From contig CAWJKG010000006.1 in the NCBI GenBank assembly GCA_963843365.1, positions 186,001-250,000 of the forward strand: a stretch of 64,000 nucleotides of DNA, read 5' to 3'. Both the position numbers and the translations under genes were made by a program. Numbering within the stretch: the stretch's first letter is position 1; the number at the start of each line of letters is the position of its first letter. This DNA comes from Bog-473 sp963843365 (GTDB lineage Bacteria > Actinomycetota > Acidimicrobiia > Acidimicrobiales > RAAP-2). Shown one piece after another: positions 1-9,202 of this stretch. A model generated the notes under the pieces. It did no database searches. It worked only from the letters and a program-made list of their open reading frames with translations, and was not told where the DNA came from.

Positions 1-275
1 ATGAGGATCGTCGCACGTGCACACGGTCCAGATCAGGCAGTCGTCCACGACTCGCCCTCATCGACCGAACCCTGGTCCACCCCACCCGCCTCGCCCGACG
101 CACGCGCACACCGCTGGGCGGATGGATGAGAAATGCACGCCGAGCCAGGGGGCGAAGGTGGGTCCGCGTCGAGTCCCGAACAGTTCGCCACGGCTCCCGA
201 CGATCACCCAAGGGGTCGCTGAGAGCATGGCTGCGAAGGTACGCGGAGCCACAAGCGCCAACTCAGAGCTGATTT
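1..275. other. left-edge region without a recognisable gene
   Basis: I see no convincing coding region here. The short open frames on both strands are proline/arginine-rich low-complexity translations of GC-rich DNA with no family resemblance. The stretch ends directly at the tRNA-Pro gene. It may hold that gene's promoter, but I cannot point to clear -35/-10 boxes. Confidence 0.4.
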
Positions 276-352
276 CCGGATGTGGCGCAGCTTGGCAGCG
301 CGCCTGCTTTGGGAGCAGGAGGTCCGGGGTTCAAATCCCCGCATCCCGACCA
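276..352 (+). tRNA. tRNA-Pro (anticodon TGG)
   Basis: A complete cloverleaf can be drawn. The acceptor strands are 276-282 and 342-348, the D stem is GCGC at 285-288 and 298-301, the anticodon stem is CCTGC/GCAGG at 303-307 and 315-319 around loop TTTGGGA, and the T arm is CGGGG-TTCAAAT-CCCCG. The anticodon TGG at 310-312 reads proline. The discriminator A and an encoded CCA follow at 349-352. The only oddity is a C:C mismatch at the second acceptor pair (CCGGATG against CATCCCG), where actinobacterial tRNA-Pro normally has G:C. This is either a base error or a weakened stem. Confidence 0.95.
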
Positions 353-425
353 GACGAACGGACTCTGATCAGCACTGGGAGTGCGACGCGGCCAAGGAGC
401 GTCGGCACTGGTCGGCTCATCGGGC

Positions 426-1661
426 TTACAGCGTGAGACGGAGGGGCAGCTCCACCAAGCGGCGAACCAAGAGGCTCTTGTGGTGGTGCAGGTCCTCCGC
501 CGGCATGTCGAGCTCGAACCGAGAGGTCCGAGCGAGGAGCTGCTCGAAAGTCACTTTCGCTTCGAGCCGCGCCAGCGGGGCTCCGAGGCAGAGGTGGATG
601 CCCCATCCGAAGCCAAGATGGCGGCGCGGGGCATCGCGTTCCACGTCGATCGAGTCCGGGTTCTCGAAGGCAGAAGCATCGTGATTCGCGGCGGGCCAGA
701 GCAACACCACTCGAGCCTCGGCGGGCAGACTGACGCCGGCGAGTTGCGTGTCCCGGGTCACCCGGCGGTAGTGCCCTCGAAAGGGAGGATCGATGCGACA
801 GGCCTCCTCGACGAACGAATCCACCAGCGCAGGATTCGCTCTGAGCCGCTGCTGAAGGGCTTGGTCTCTGGCCAGGATCGAGACGCCGGTCCCAATGAGG
901 CTGGTCGTCGATTCGCTTCCCGCGGACACCAAGAGCAAGAGGATGACGAAGGCCTCCGGGTCGCTCAATTCACCCGAGTTCACTGCGTCCGCGCACACTC
1001 CGATCACGGTGTCCTGATCGGGATGCGCTGCGGCGCGCGCCTGTCCGTAGGCATCAGCGACGGGGCCCAGGTCGCCGATGATCTCTTGGATCTCCCGGCA
1101 TCGTTCTTCAGATGCGAACCCACTGATCTGCTCGCCCGACGCGTAACCGAAGTCCCGGATGAACCCGGCTGCGTCGTCGGACAGGCCGAGGAGACGCGAG
1201 AGCACCACAGCGGGCAGGGGGATCGCAGCCTGGCTCATCCACTCCATCGCACCGATGCTCAGGTGAGGATCGAGGAGCCCATCAACGAGGGCACGGATTT
1301 CGGTCTCCCTCGCCTCCATGGAGCTTCGGGTGAAGAGCCGGCTCAGCACCTTGCGTTGGCGGCCGTGGTCCGGCGGGTCGGCGGTGGCAAGGACCATCGG
1401 GACATCGAGGTCCTGGACCATGTCGCTCGCGGCCGACCAGAGCTCAGCACGGCCCTTCGGGTCGAGGTGCAAGAACGTGACGGTGTCGCTCGAGTACGTC
1501 GCCGGATCAGCGATCACCTCTTGGATGAGGCTCAGACACGACACGAGGTATGTGCCGGTCCCGGGGACTTCGTGAACAGGGTCGAGCTCCCGGAGCTCCG
1601 CGTAGTACCCGTAGGGCTCCTCGATCACCGCAGGATCGAACAGCGGATCGACGGTGGTCAC
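426..1661 (-). CDS. cytochrome P450
   Basis: This is a soluble bacterial class I P450 of about 411 residues. It has the I-helix oxygen-activation motif AGSEST, the K-helix E-x-x-R in EEACR, and the heme-binding loop FGWGIHLCLG with the cysteine thiolate ligand. It would hydroxylate a hydrophobic substrate using electrons from a ferredoxin. No redox partner is adjacent. I chose the GTG at 1661 because the protein then begins VTTVDPLFDP, like other family members. The frame stays open to 1805 and an ATG at 1739 is an alternative. GC content looks lower than in the MFS genes to the right. It is divergent from the MFS gene at 1837, so the promoters share 1662-1836. Substrate unknown. Confidence 0.9.
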   Translation of the reverse strand: MTTVDPLFDPAVIEEPYGYYAELRELDPVHEVPGTGTYLVSCLSLIQEVIADPATYSSDTVTFLHLDPKGRAELWSAASDMVQDLDVPMVLATADPPDHGRQRKVLSRLFTRSSMEARETEIRALVDGLLDPHLSIGAMEWMSQAAIPLPAVVLSRLLGLSDDAAGFIRDFGYASGEQISGFASEERCREIQEIIGDLGPVADAYGQARAAAHPDQDTVIGVCADAVNSGELSDPEAFVILLLLVSAGSESTTSLIGTGVSILARDQALQQRLRANPALVDSFVEEACRIDPPFRGHYRRVTRDTQLAGVSLPAEARVVLLWPAANHDASAFENPDSIDVERDAPRRHLGFGWGIHLCLGAPLARLEAKVTFEQLLARTSRFELDMPAEDLHHHKSLLVRRLVELPLRLTL

Positions 1662-1836
1662 AGGACCGGAAGCCGCACACACATTTCCGCACAGCCTATG
1701 AAGGTGTCCGGGAAGAGAGCCAGACCCTCCGGCGGGCATTCTCCGATCCCGAGATGTGCCCGCCGGATCGAGCGCGGTGATCAGGGCGGACCGGCATTGC
1801 CCCACCCCCCGGCCGCCGCGTGAGCCACAATGCAGC

Positions 1837-3481
1837 GTGCCCGACCCCGAGCCGACCGCGAGCAGCGCGGCCTCGGGGGGTCAGATCGTCCTCCTGACCC
1901 TGGCCTCGGCACAATTCCTCATGACGCTGGACACCTCCGTCATGAACGTGTCGATCGCCACCGTGGCCAAGGACGTCGGGACCACGGTCACCGGGATCCA
2001 GACCGCCATCACCCTCTACACGCTCGTCATGGCGGCCTTCATGATCACCGGCGGCAAGATCGGCCAGATCATCGGGCGCAAGCGCGCGTTCATGATCGGA
2101 TGCGTCGTCTACGGGTGCGGGTCCGGGATCACCGCACTGGCCAAGTCGCTCCCCGTCCTCCTGATCGGCTGGTCCGTGCTCGAAGGCCTCGGAGCCGTGC
2201 TGATCATGCCGGCGGTCGTCGCGCTCGTGGCGACGAACTTCGCCCGCCCGGACCGCCCGCGGGCATATGGCCTGGTCGCCTCGGCGGGTGCCGTCGCCGT
2301 GGCGGTCGGACCACTCGTGGGCGGCCTCTGCACGACCTACGCCAGCTGGCGCTACGTCTTCGTGGGCGAGGTGGTCGTCGTGCTCGGGATCCTCGCTGTT
2401 GAGCCGAAAGATGGCCGACTCGCCGGCGGTCCCCGGCGTGCGTCTCGACCCTGTCGGGACGCTCCTCTCCGCGGCGGGGCTCGGGATGATCGTCTACGGC
2501 GTGGTCAGATCGGGCACATGGGGCTTCGTGCAGCCCAAGCCCGAGGCGCCCCAGTGGTTGGGGATGTCGCCCGTCGTGTGGCTGCTGCTCGGGGGTGGCG
2601 CCGTGCTCGCCCTCTTCGCGTGGTGGGAGAACCGAAGACTGCGGCAACAGCGGTCCGCTCTGGTCGACCCGCACATACTCAGAGCGCCCCGCCTGCAGGG
2701 CGGGCTCACGTCCTTCTTCTTCCAGTTCATGCTGCAGTCCGGCCTCTTCTTCGTCATACCCCTCTTCCTCTCGGTGGCGCTGGGACTTTCCGCCGTCGCC
2801 ACCGGCGTGCGGCTGTTGCCCCTCTCCATCACGCTGCTGGCCGGTGCGGTCGGCGTACCCAGGATCTTCCCCCACGGCTCGCCGCGGCGGATCGTCCGCG
2901 TCGGGTTCGCGCTGCTGTTCTTGGGCATCGTGGTCCTGCTGGCCGCCCTGGACGCCGGGGCCGGCGCCGACATCGTGACCGGGCCCCTGCTGCTGGCCGG
3001 GCTCGGGATCGGCACCCTGGCGTCTCAGCTCGGCAGTGTCACCGTCTCGGCCGTGCCGGATTCCCAGAGCGGAGAGGTCGGGGGCATCCAGAACACCGTG
3101 ACCAACCTGGGCGCATCCCTGGGTACGGCCCTCACGGGCGCCATCCTCATCGCGGTCCTGACCTCGACGTTCCTGGGCTCCGTCGCATCCAACCCGGCCG
3201 TCCCCAAGGAGCTTTCGTCCCAGGCGCAGGTGGAGCTCTCCTCCGGCATCCCCTTCGTGAGCGACGCCGACCTGGACGCAGCACTGCAGAAGGCCGACGT
3301 CCCGGCGGACACGGCACAGGCGATCGTCGAGGAGAACGCGCAGAGCCGGCTCAATGGCTTGCGGGCCGCGTTGGCTGTCCTCGCCATGATCGCTCTGCTG
3401 GCCCTCGCACTGACACGCCGGCTCCCGTCGGTCCAGCCCGGGGACGAGCAGACGGCGGCGCTCAGCTCCGGCGCAACGTGA
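1837..3481 (+). CDS. MFS transporter, DHA2 (EmrB/QacA) family, frameshifted
   Basis: This is a proton-driven multidrug-type exporter of the 14-helix DHA2 class. The N-terminal half shows LDTSVMNVSIATV in helix 1 and the loop motif GKIGQIIGRKR between helices 2 and 3. The second half carries the remaining hydrophobic helices and the interhelical segment SQSGEVGGIQNTVTNLG. The two halves lie in different forward frames and join near 2395 (about GILAV to LLSRKMADSP), so a one-base indel is needed to restore about 548 residues. The start is GTG 1837 (VPDPEPTASS). The 3' end overlaps the convergent zinc-ribbon gene by 20 bases. It could be a true pseudogene, but the clean continuation of both halves favours an assembly indel. 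Confidence 0.85.
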
Positions 3482-3842
3482 CGCTGCACCAGGCCCGCTT
3501 GCGGCACGAGGGGCAGGTCATGCGGTGGTCGAAGCGCCGGCGGGGCAGCCAGACCCCGAGCGGGAACTGGAAGATCAGCAGGTCGAGCACGCCGACGCGC
3601 GAGACCTGGCGGCACCGTGACACTCGACCGTGAAGCTGCCCCGCTCGTCGAGGGGATTGCCCGACGTGCGGGCCCGGCTGTCGGGCTCGGGACGGGCACC
3701 CGAGTACAGCGCCCGCTTGCCGACGGGCAGCGGCACGGTGGCGGCCGGCTCTCCGGCGGCACCCTCCCCCCCTGACGGGCACCCAGAACAGGGCCCGCTT
3801 GCCCAGGGGATCCGGCGCCCTGTCGCTCCGCCCGGGGGCCAC
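3462..3842 (-). CDS. small zinc-ribbon protein downstream of ParA, two frameshifts
   Basis: Six bases after the parA stop, a GTG at 3842 opens a frame reading MAPGRSDRAPDPLGKRALFW. After a run of seven Cs (plus strand, about 3764-3771) it continues in another frame with LPVGKRALYSGARPEPDSRA and GSFTVECH. It then returns to the first frame at about 3618-3622 to finish as SRVGVLDLLIFQFPLGVWLP and CPSCRKRAWCSVTLRRS. Restoring one base in CACGGTGCC gives ECHRCRQ, so the C-x2-C/C-x2-C zinc ribbon becomes complete. The restored protein is about 126 residues with two repeated GKRAL motifs. Position and spacing suggest co-transcription with parA. I recall similar actinobacterial tails but cannot assign a function. 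Confidence 0.6.
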   Translation of the reverse strand: MAPGRSDRAPDPLGKRALFWVPVRGGGCRRRAGRHRAAARRQAGAVLGCPSRARQPGPHVGQSPRRAGQLHGRVSRCRQVSRVGVLDLLIFQFPLGVWLPRRRFDHRMTCPSCRKRAWCSVTLRRS

Positions 3843-3847
3843 GGGAC

Positions 3848-4621
3848 TCAGGCGGTCTGCATGGCGTCGTAGACGCGTGTCGAGAGCGCCCGGTAGGCCA
3901 CCGCTCCCGCTGACGTCGGCGCGTGCTGCAGCACCGACTGCCCGATGCCGGGCGCCTCGGCGAAGCGCACCGACTTCGGCACGGACGGCTGGAACAGGGG
4001 CAGCCCGTAGCGATCCTCGACCTCGGAGAGCACCTGGCGGGAATGCGTCGTGCGCGCGTCGAACATGGTGGGGATGACGCCGAGCACCCGCAGCTTCTCG
4101 TTGGCGAACTGGCGCACGTCCTCGATGGTCTCGAGCAGTTGGCCGACGCCGCGGTGGCTGAGCGCCTCGCACTGCAGCGGCACAATGACCGCCTCCGCCG
4201 CGGTCAACCCGTTGATGGTCAGCACGCCGAGCGAGGGCGGGCAGTCGATCAGGACGGCGTCGTAGTCGTCGAGCACGGGCTCGAGGGCCTGCGCGAGCAC
4301 GTGTTCGCGGCCCGTCCGGCTGAGGAGGTGCACCTCGGCGCCCGCCAGGTCGATGGTGGCCGGGACCAGGTTGAGGTTCGCCACCCCGGGGACCGGCTTG
4401 ACGACGTCGGCCAGGCGCGCCCGGCGGACCAGCACGTCGTGCAGCGACGAGTCCAGGGCATCGGGATCGAAGCCGAGCGAGTACGTCAGGCACGCCTGTG
4501 GGTCGAGGTCCACGACCAGCACCCGGCGACCCTGCTGGGCCAGGGCCACGCCGAGCGACTGCACGGTGGTCGTCTTGGCCACGCCGCCCTTCTGGTTCGC
4601 GACGGCAATGACCTTGAGCAT
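3848..4621 (-). CDS. ParA/MinD-family P-loop ATPase
   Basis: This 257-residue ParA-type ATPase has the deviant Walker A motif KGGVAKTT at residues 11-18, the motif DLDPQACLT near residue 40, and the Walker B segment DYDAVLIDCPPS near residue 120. Such proteins dimerise on ATP and bind DNA non-specifically to position cargo (chromosome, plasmid or protein assemblies). No ParB is adjacent, which fits the orphan ParA of actinobacterial chromosomes often found near segregation or condensation genes rather than a plasmid partition locus. The start is ATG 4621. The following zinc-ribbon gene begins six bases after its stop. Confidence 0.92.
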   Translation of the reverse strand: MLKVIAVANQKGGVAKTTTVQSLGVALAQQGRRVLVVDLDPQACLTYSLGFDPDALDSSLHDVLVRRARLADVVKPVPGVANLNLVPATIDLAGAEVHLLSRTGREHVLAQALEPVLDDYDAVLIDCPPSLGVLTINGLTAAEAVIVPLQCEALSHRGVGQLLETIEDVRQFANEKLRVLGVIPTMFDARTTHSRQVLSEVEDRYGLPLFQPSVPKSVRFAEAPGIGQSVLQHAPTSAGAVAYRALSTRVYDAMQTA

Positions 4622-4683
4622 CGCCGGATTCTAGGACCGCGCCCGACACGTTGCACAGGGGCAATCTTGGGCTCCGGCGGGAC

Positions 4684-5847
4684 TCAGCGGTAGGCCGCCT
4701 CCTGCGGGCCGACGTCGGTCACGAGGTTGCCCAGGGCCAGGTTGACGTCGTCCAGGTGGATAGCCCCACCGGGGCCCGAGGGTGGCGGAGACGGTGGGCC
4801 GCGGGTCGCCGGGTGACGGCGTGGCGGTCACCTGCAACCAGGATGCGCCTCCGCTGCTGCTGGCACTGGGCCGTATAGAGCCCCGGGAAGGTGACCCACG
4901 GCGTCCGGACGTCCACGCCGGTGGCCGCCGCCGTCGCGCCGCGGAAGAAGGGCTGCAGCGCGCCGGGCTGGGACGAGAAGGTGACCGGGTTGACGCACGC
5001 CACCTGCTGTGTCGGCGGCGCCGGTCTGGCCGGACTGCAGGCTCACACCCTGCCCGGCGCGGCCGAAGAGCGAATTGGCCGGGGGCGGCGACCCGAAGGT
5101 CGAATAGGCGATGACGCACCCCGTCTGGGACGCCCGCCCGCAGGTGGGGATACTGCGGAAGGTGCCCCCCACCACGCGTCCCGGCGGGACCTGCACGTTG
5201 CCGCCGAGGATGATGGCGGACACCATCCGCTTGCGGAGCGTCGGCGACGGGTCGACCTGGGTCTGCAGCAGCTTGATCAGCATGGCGGCACCCTGCGAGT
5301 GCCCGATGAAGACGATCGGACGGCTCCGGTTGTCGTGGGCCAGGTAGTCCCGCCAGGCGGCAGGAGGCTGGCGTAGGCGATGGCCGCCGCGGACACGCTG
5401 GCCTTCCGCCAAGCCCGACACCGTGGCCTGCCGGTACATGGGGGCCCAGACGGTGCAGACCTGCGAGAAGCGCGATGCCTGGACGACGGCCACGGCCCTC
5501 TCGGCCGGCTGCACCGTCAGGTTGGCATTGAGGCCCGACTCCGTCGAGACCGTCGGGTAGACGTAGAAGCAGTCGAACCGCCGTGCCGCGGGCGACGTCG
5601 GCGACAGGACCGGGCGCGTGGCGCCCTTCCCCGTCACGGCGGTGGCGGCCCGGCTCGACGCGCACGGATCGGCCGCCTGCCGCGGGCTGCACAACCAGAC
5701 GGTCCCCGGAGCGGCGCCGAGCGGACGGCTCGCCGCAGCTGCCGCCGCCGGGGCCACGAGCACCCCAGCACCGCCTGCGACCGCCAGCACCGCCAGCACC
5801 GCGGCGGGTGCGGCTGGTCGGAGCCTGTCTCCGGCCCGGCGACCCAT
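4684..5847 (-). pseudogene. secreted DUF3089-type alpha/beta hydrolase, multiply frameshifted
   Basis: The N-terminus (MGRRAGDRL, then an alanine-rich hydrophobic stretch) is a signal peptide. The body has DCFYVYPTVS, VCTVWAPMYRQAT and the nucleophile elbow IVFIGHSQGAAML, as in DUF3089 lipase-like proteins. The frame breaks near 5375-5400, where AAAIAYASLL lies in another frame and then returns at AAWRDYL. It breaks again near 5020-5030, after which ACVNPVTFSSQPGALQPFF continues elsewhere. Further breaks lie near 4865 and 4770. The natural C-terminus GAIHLDDVNLALGNLVTDVG ends at the TGA at 4684. At least four breaks in 1.2 kb is the worst case in the window, so either decay or a poor-quality patch is possible. 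Confidence 0.7.
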
Positions 5848-6004
5848 GGCGCACCACCCTAGGAGCTGGCCATCCGTCCCCGTGGGACCACGCCGGCGGG
5901 CCGGGGGGCGCGCCGGGCGCGCCTAGGGTCGTGGGGCAGCCGGGGTGGCGCGGACCGCGCTCGACGCGACCACACCCCGCTCCCCCGTAGAACCGAAAGA
6001 GCAC

Positions 6005-7474
6005 ATGGCCGTCACCCGCATGAACCAGAAGGTCGCCGTCGGCATCGTGTTCGTCTCGGCCATGTTCATGAACATCATGGACATCACGATCGTCAACGTC
6101 GCGCTGCCGACGATCGGCCGTGACTTCCAGATCCCGCCGACCGCGGTCGACGGCGTCGTCATCGCGTACCTGGTCAGCCTGGCCGTCTTCATTCCCGCGT
6201 CGGGTTGGCTGGGCGACCGCTTCGGGGGCAAGCGGGTCCTCCTGACCGCCATCGTCGTCTTCACCGTCGGCTCCGTCCTCTGCGGCCTGGCCCAGAACAT
6301 GACCGAGCTGGTGCTCTTCCGCGTCGTGCAGGGCGCCGGCGGCGGCATGATGGCGCCGGTCGGCATGGCCATGCTCTACCGGGTCTTCCCGCCGGCGGAG
6401 CGGGTGCGGGCCGCCAGCATCCTGACCCTGGGCACGACGCTCGCGCCCGCCGTCGGTCCGGTGCTGGGCGGCTTCCTGGTGACCAACTTCTCCTGGCGCT
6501 GGGTCTTCTTCGTGAACGTGCCCATCGGCATCGCCGCCGTCCTCTTCGGCGTGCTCGCCCTGGAGCGGACTGCCGCCATCGACGCCGGCCGCTTCGACGT
6601 GCCGGGGTTCCTCCTCGGGGGCGCCGGTCTGGGCCTCTTGATGTACGGGGTGTCCGAGGGTCCGCTCAGTTCATGGTCTTCGCCCGACGTCGTCGCCACC
6701 TGCGTCAGCGGCGCCGTGCTCCTGGTGGTGTTCGTCCTGGTGGAGCTGCGCACCTCGCGGCCGATGGTGGACCTCCACCTCCTGCGGGAGCGGCTCTTCC
6801 GCTCGACCAACTGCGTCATGTTCCTGGCCGCCGCCGCCTTCCTCGGGCTGCTGTACCTGATCCCCCTCTACTTCCAGGACGCCCGCGGCCTGACGGCCCT
6901 GCAGTCGGGCCTCTCCACCTTTCCCGAGGCCTTCGGCGTCATGATCGGGGCGCAGTTCGCGAGCCGCTTCATCTATCCGCGCATCGGGCCGCGCCGGCAC
7001 ATCACGGCCGGACTGCTCGGGTTGGCCGCCTGCATGCTCGTGCTGACCCAGATCACCGTGACCACGAACCTGTGGCTCATCCGCGGACTCATGTTCGTCC
7101 TGGGCTGGATGATGGCGCAGGTCATGGTGCCCAACCAGGCCGCCGCCTTCGCCATGATCAGCCCCGAGTCCATGGGCCGGGCCTCCACCTTCTTCAACAC
7201 CATGCGCCAGGTCGGCAGCGCGGTCGGCGTCGCCGTGCTCTCCACGGTGCTGATCGGCGTGGGCACGGCGCAGGGCACCGGCCGGACGTCGTCACCCGAC
7301 ATCACGGGCTACCACGTCGCCTTCTTGACCGCGGCCGTCTTCGCCCTGGCTGCCGCCGCCTTCTCCCTCACCATCCACGACAGCGACGCCGCGGAGACCA
7401 TCGTGCGGCGCGTCCGCCGTCCCGCCCGGGCCCGGCGGGAGCAGATGCCCGTCCCCGAGGGGAGCCCGGCGTGA
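6005..7474 (+). CDS. MFS transporter, DHA2 (EmrB/QacA) family
   Basis: This is an intact exporter of 489 residues with about 14 hydrophobic helices. Helix 1 carries MDITIVNVALPTIGRDF, the helix 2-3 loop carries GWLGDRFGGKRV, and the motif C-like segment GPVLGGFLVTNFSWRW lies in helix 5. Proteins of this class use the proton gradient to expel amphipathic compounds. I chose ATG 6005 because GAAAGAG lies just upstream and helix 1 follows at normal distance. The open frame extends back to 5945. Its stop overlaps the GTG of the LOG-family gene by four bases (GTGA), so the two are probably co-translated. Confidence 0.93.
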   Translation: MAVTRMNQKVAVGIVFVSAMFMNIMDITIVNVALPTIGRDFQIPPTAVDGVVIAYLVSLAVFIPASGWLGDRFGGKRVLLTAIVVFTVGSVLCGLAQNMTELVLFRVVQGAGGGMMAPVGMAMLYRVFPPAERVRAASILTLGTTLAPAVGPVLGGFLVTNFSWRWVFFVNVPIGIAAVLFGVLALERTAAIDAGRFDVPGFLLGGAGLGLLMYGVSEGPLSSWSSPDVVATCVSGAVLLVVFVLVELRTSRPMVDLHLLRERLFRSTNCVMFLAAAAFLGLLYLIPLYFQDARGLTALQSGLSTFPEAFGVMIGAQFASRFIYPRIGPRRHITAGLLGLAACMLVLTQITVTTNLWLIRGLMFVLGWMMAQVMVPNQAAAFAMISPESMGRASTFFNTMRQVGSAVGVAVLSTVLIGVGTAQGTGRTSSPDITGYHVAFLTAAVFALAAAAFSLTIHDSDAAETIVRRVRRPARARREQMPVPEGSPA

Positions 7475-8140
7475 CCGAACTCCAGACGCTCTGCGTGTTC
7501 TGCGGCTCGAGCCCGGGCGCCAACGAAGCCTTCACGGGGGCGGCGCAGCGGTTCGGCACGGCCGTGGCCGAACGGGGCATCGAGCTCGTCTACGGCGGCG
7601 CCTCCGTGGGTCTCATGGGCGTCGTCGCCGACGCCGCGCTGGCGGCGGGTGGACGGGCGACGGGCGTCATCACCGAATCGCTCGCGGGCCACGAGATCGC
7701 GCACGACACCTTGAGCCACCTGCACGTGGTCAGCTCCATGCACGAGCGCAAGGCCCTCATGGCCGAGCTCTCCGACGCATTCGTGATGCTGCCCGGGGGG
7801 TTCGGCACGTACGAGGAGTTCATGGAGTCCGTGACCTGGGCCCAGCTCGGCATCCACGACAAGGCGCTGCGGGATCCTCAATGTCGACGGGTTCTTCGAC
7901 CAGTTGCTGGCCTTCCTGGCCCACGCCGTGTCCCAGGGCTTCATCAAGGCGCGCCAGATCGACGCCCTGGTGATCGCGGACGACGTCGACGAGCTGCTCA
8001 TCGGGCTGCTCGAGACGAGGAGTGATGAGGTCTCGGCGCGCGAGGGGCGGGATCCGACCGGCTCAGGCCGGACGGGGCAGCAGCAGCACGTCGCGCAGCT
8101 CGTCGACCTCGCCCCAGTCGGCGAGGAGATCGGCCACTGA
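7471..8140 (+). CDS. LOG-family protein (TIGR00730, Rossmann-fold nucleotide hydrolase), frameshifted
   Basis: The sequence begins TLCVFCGSSPGANEAF and carries the family signature LPGGFGTYEEFMESVTW, the PGGxGTxxE motif that binds the substrate phosphate. Family members remove ribose-5-phosphate from nucleotide monophosphates, which includes activation of cytokinin-type nucleotides. The frame shifts near 7866 (GIHDK to GILNVDGFFDQLLAFL). The shifted frame runs to 8140, overlapping the convergent FkbM gene by 78 bases. Family length of about 185-195 residues suggests the real end is near 8025, where the original frame has a stop, so a second indel is possible. Confidence 0.75.
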
Positions 8141-9103
8141 GTCGTACGGCTTCCGCGTCGCCGTGGCCTTGTCCAGGAGCGATGCCGCGTAGCCGAGCGA
8201 CTCGAAGTACCCGAGGTACTCGGCCACGGTGGTCCCCGACACACGGCGCAGCATCTCGTCCTTCAACTCGGTCGTGACCACGGGACGATCGCGCTCGATG
8301 ATCCGAGTGGCGCCCCGGACGACCCGGCCCTCCGCTCCCTCGACGTCCATTTTGAGGAAGCCCACGGGCCCCTCGACCAGGTCGTCCAGGCGGAACGTGG
8401 GCACGACGGTGCCCGGGTGGGACAGGAGGTCTCCCTCCTCGATCAGACCCCCGTTCGAGCCCACATGCGTCGAGTAGTAGGCCCAGCCCGTGGCGGTGTC
8501 CGCCGCCACGGGCAATAACTGGACGTTGCCGGCGTCGTTGAGCCGGAGCGAGGAGAGCAACAGGCGGCAGTTCTCCGAGTTCGGCTCCAGTGCCACGACC
8601 TTGCCGGAGGGGCCGACCAACCTCGCCGCCAGCAGCGAGTAGTAGCCGAGGTTGGCACCCACGTCGACGACGGTCATCCCGCTGGTGCAGTACTCCTCGA
8701 AGACGGCCGTCAGGTGCGCCTCGTACGCCCCCGACCGCAGGCCGGGCGTGACGGCGGCGTCGGCCGCGTCGCAGAACAGCTCCATCCCTCCCACCGTGCA
8801 GCGCACGGCGTCCTCCCCGGCCAGCTGCACCGTGAAGGCGGTCGGCGCCACCTGGTGCTCAATCGATCCGAGCATGCGCCGGATGGTCGAGACCTGCGCC
8901 AGGTCGCCCGCAGCCGCCTCGTCCACCTCGGGCCGGAGCTCGTCGGGCAGCGTGGGATACAGCAGCGCCACGAGCTGCTCGTAGGTGAGACCCCGGGGAG
9001 GTGGTTCCGGCATGGTGCCACCGAGACCGTGGACGACCCGGTCACGCAGGGGCTTCAGCGCCTCCTTGACGGTGTCCTGCCAGCTGTTTCGCGCCTCGTC
9101 CAT
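8063..9103 (-). CDS. FkbM-family SAM-dependent methyltransferase
   Basis: This 346-residue protein has an N-terminal region of about 130 residues of unknown role, then a class I methyltransferase fold. The SAM-binding motif VVDVGANLGYYSLLAA spans about residues 145-160, followed by VVALEPNSENCRLL and FLKMDVEGAE, the typical FkbM order. Members methylate hydroxyls of sugars or natural products. The start ATG at 9103 (MDEARNSWQD) precedes the family domain at a sensible distance. The gene is divergent from the SRPBCC gene at 9203. The acceptor substrate cannot be told from sequence. Confidence 0.85.
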   Translation of the reverse strand: MDEARNSWQDTVKEALKPLRDRVVHGLGGTMPEPPPRGLTYEQLVALLYPTLPDELRPEVDEAAAGDLAQVSTIRRMLGSIEHQVAPTAFTVQLAGEDAVRCTVGGMELFCDAADAAVTPGLRSGAYEAHLTAVFEEYCTSGMTVVDVGANLGYYSLLAARLVGPSGKVVALEPNSENCRLLLSSLRLNDAGNVQLLPVAADTATGWAYYSTHVGSNGGLIEEGDLLSHPGTVVPTFRLDDLVEGPVGFLKMDVEGAEGRVVRGATRIIERDRPVVTTELKDEMLRRVSGTTVAEYLGYFESLGYAASLLDKATATRKPYDSVADLLADWGEVDELRDVLLLPRPA

Positions 9104-9202
9104 CTGGGCCCACGGTAACCGCTGGCCATGAGGCCGGTCGCTAGTGTCAGCACCGAGCACACCGAGGTGCGCACCGAGCCGACAAGGGACGGAGGGGATG
9201 CA

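Noticed and set aside
9137..9154. GGTCGCTAGTGTCA upstream of the SRPBCC gene as an eighth operator copy
   Set aside because: Only the right half-site GTGTCA matches; the left half fits at three of six positions. I did not count it.
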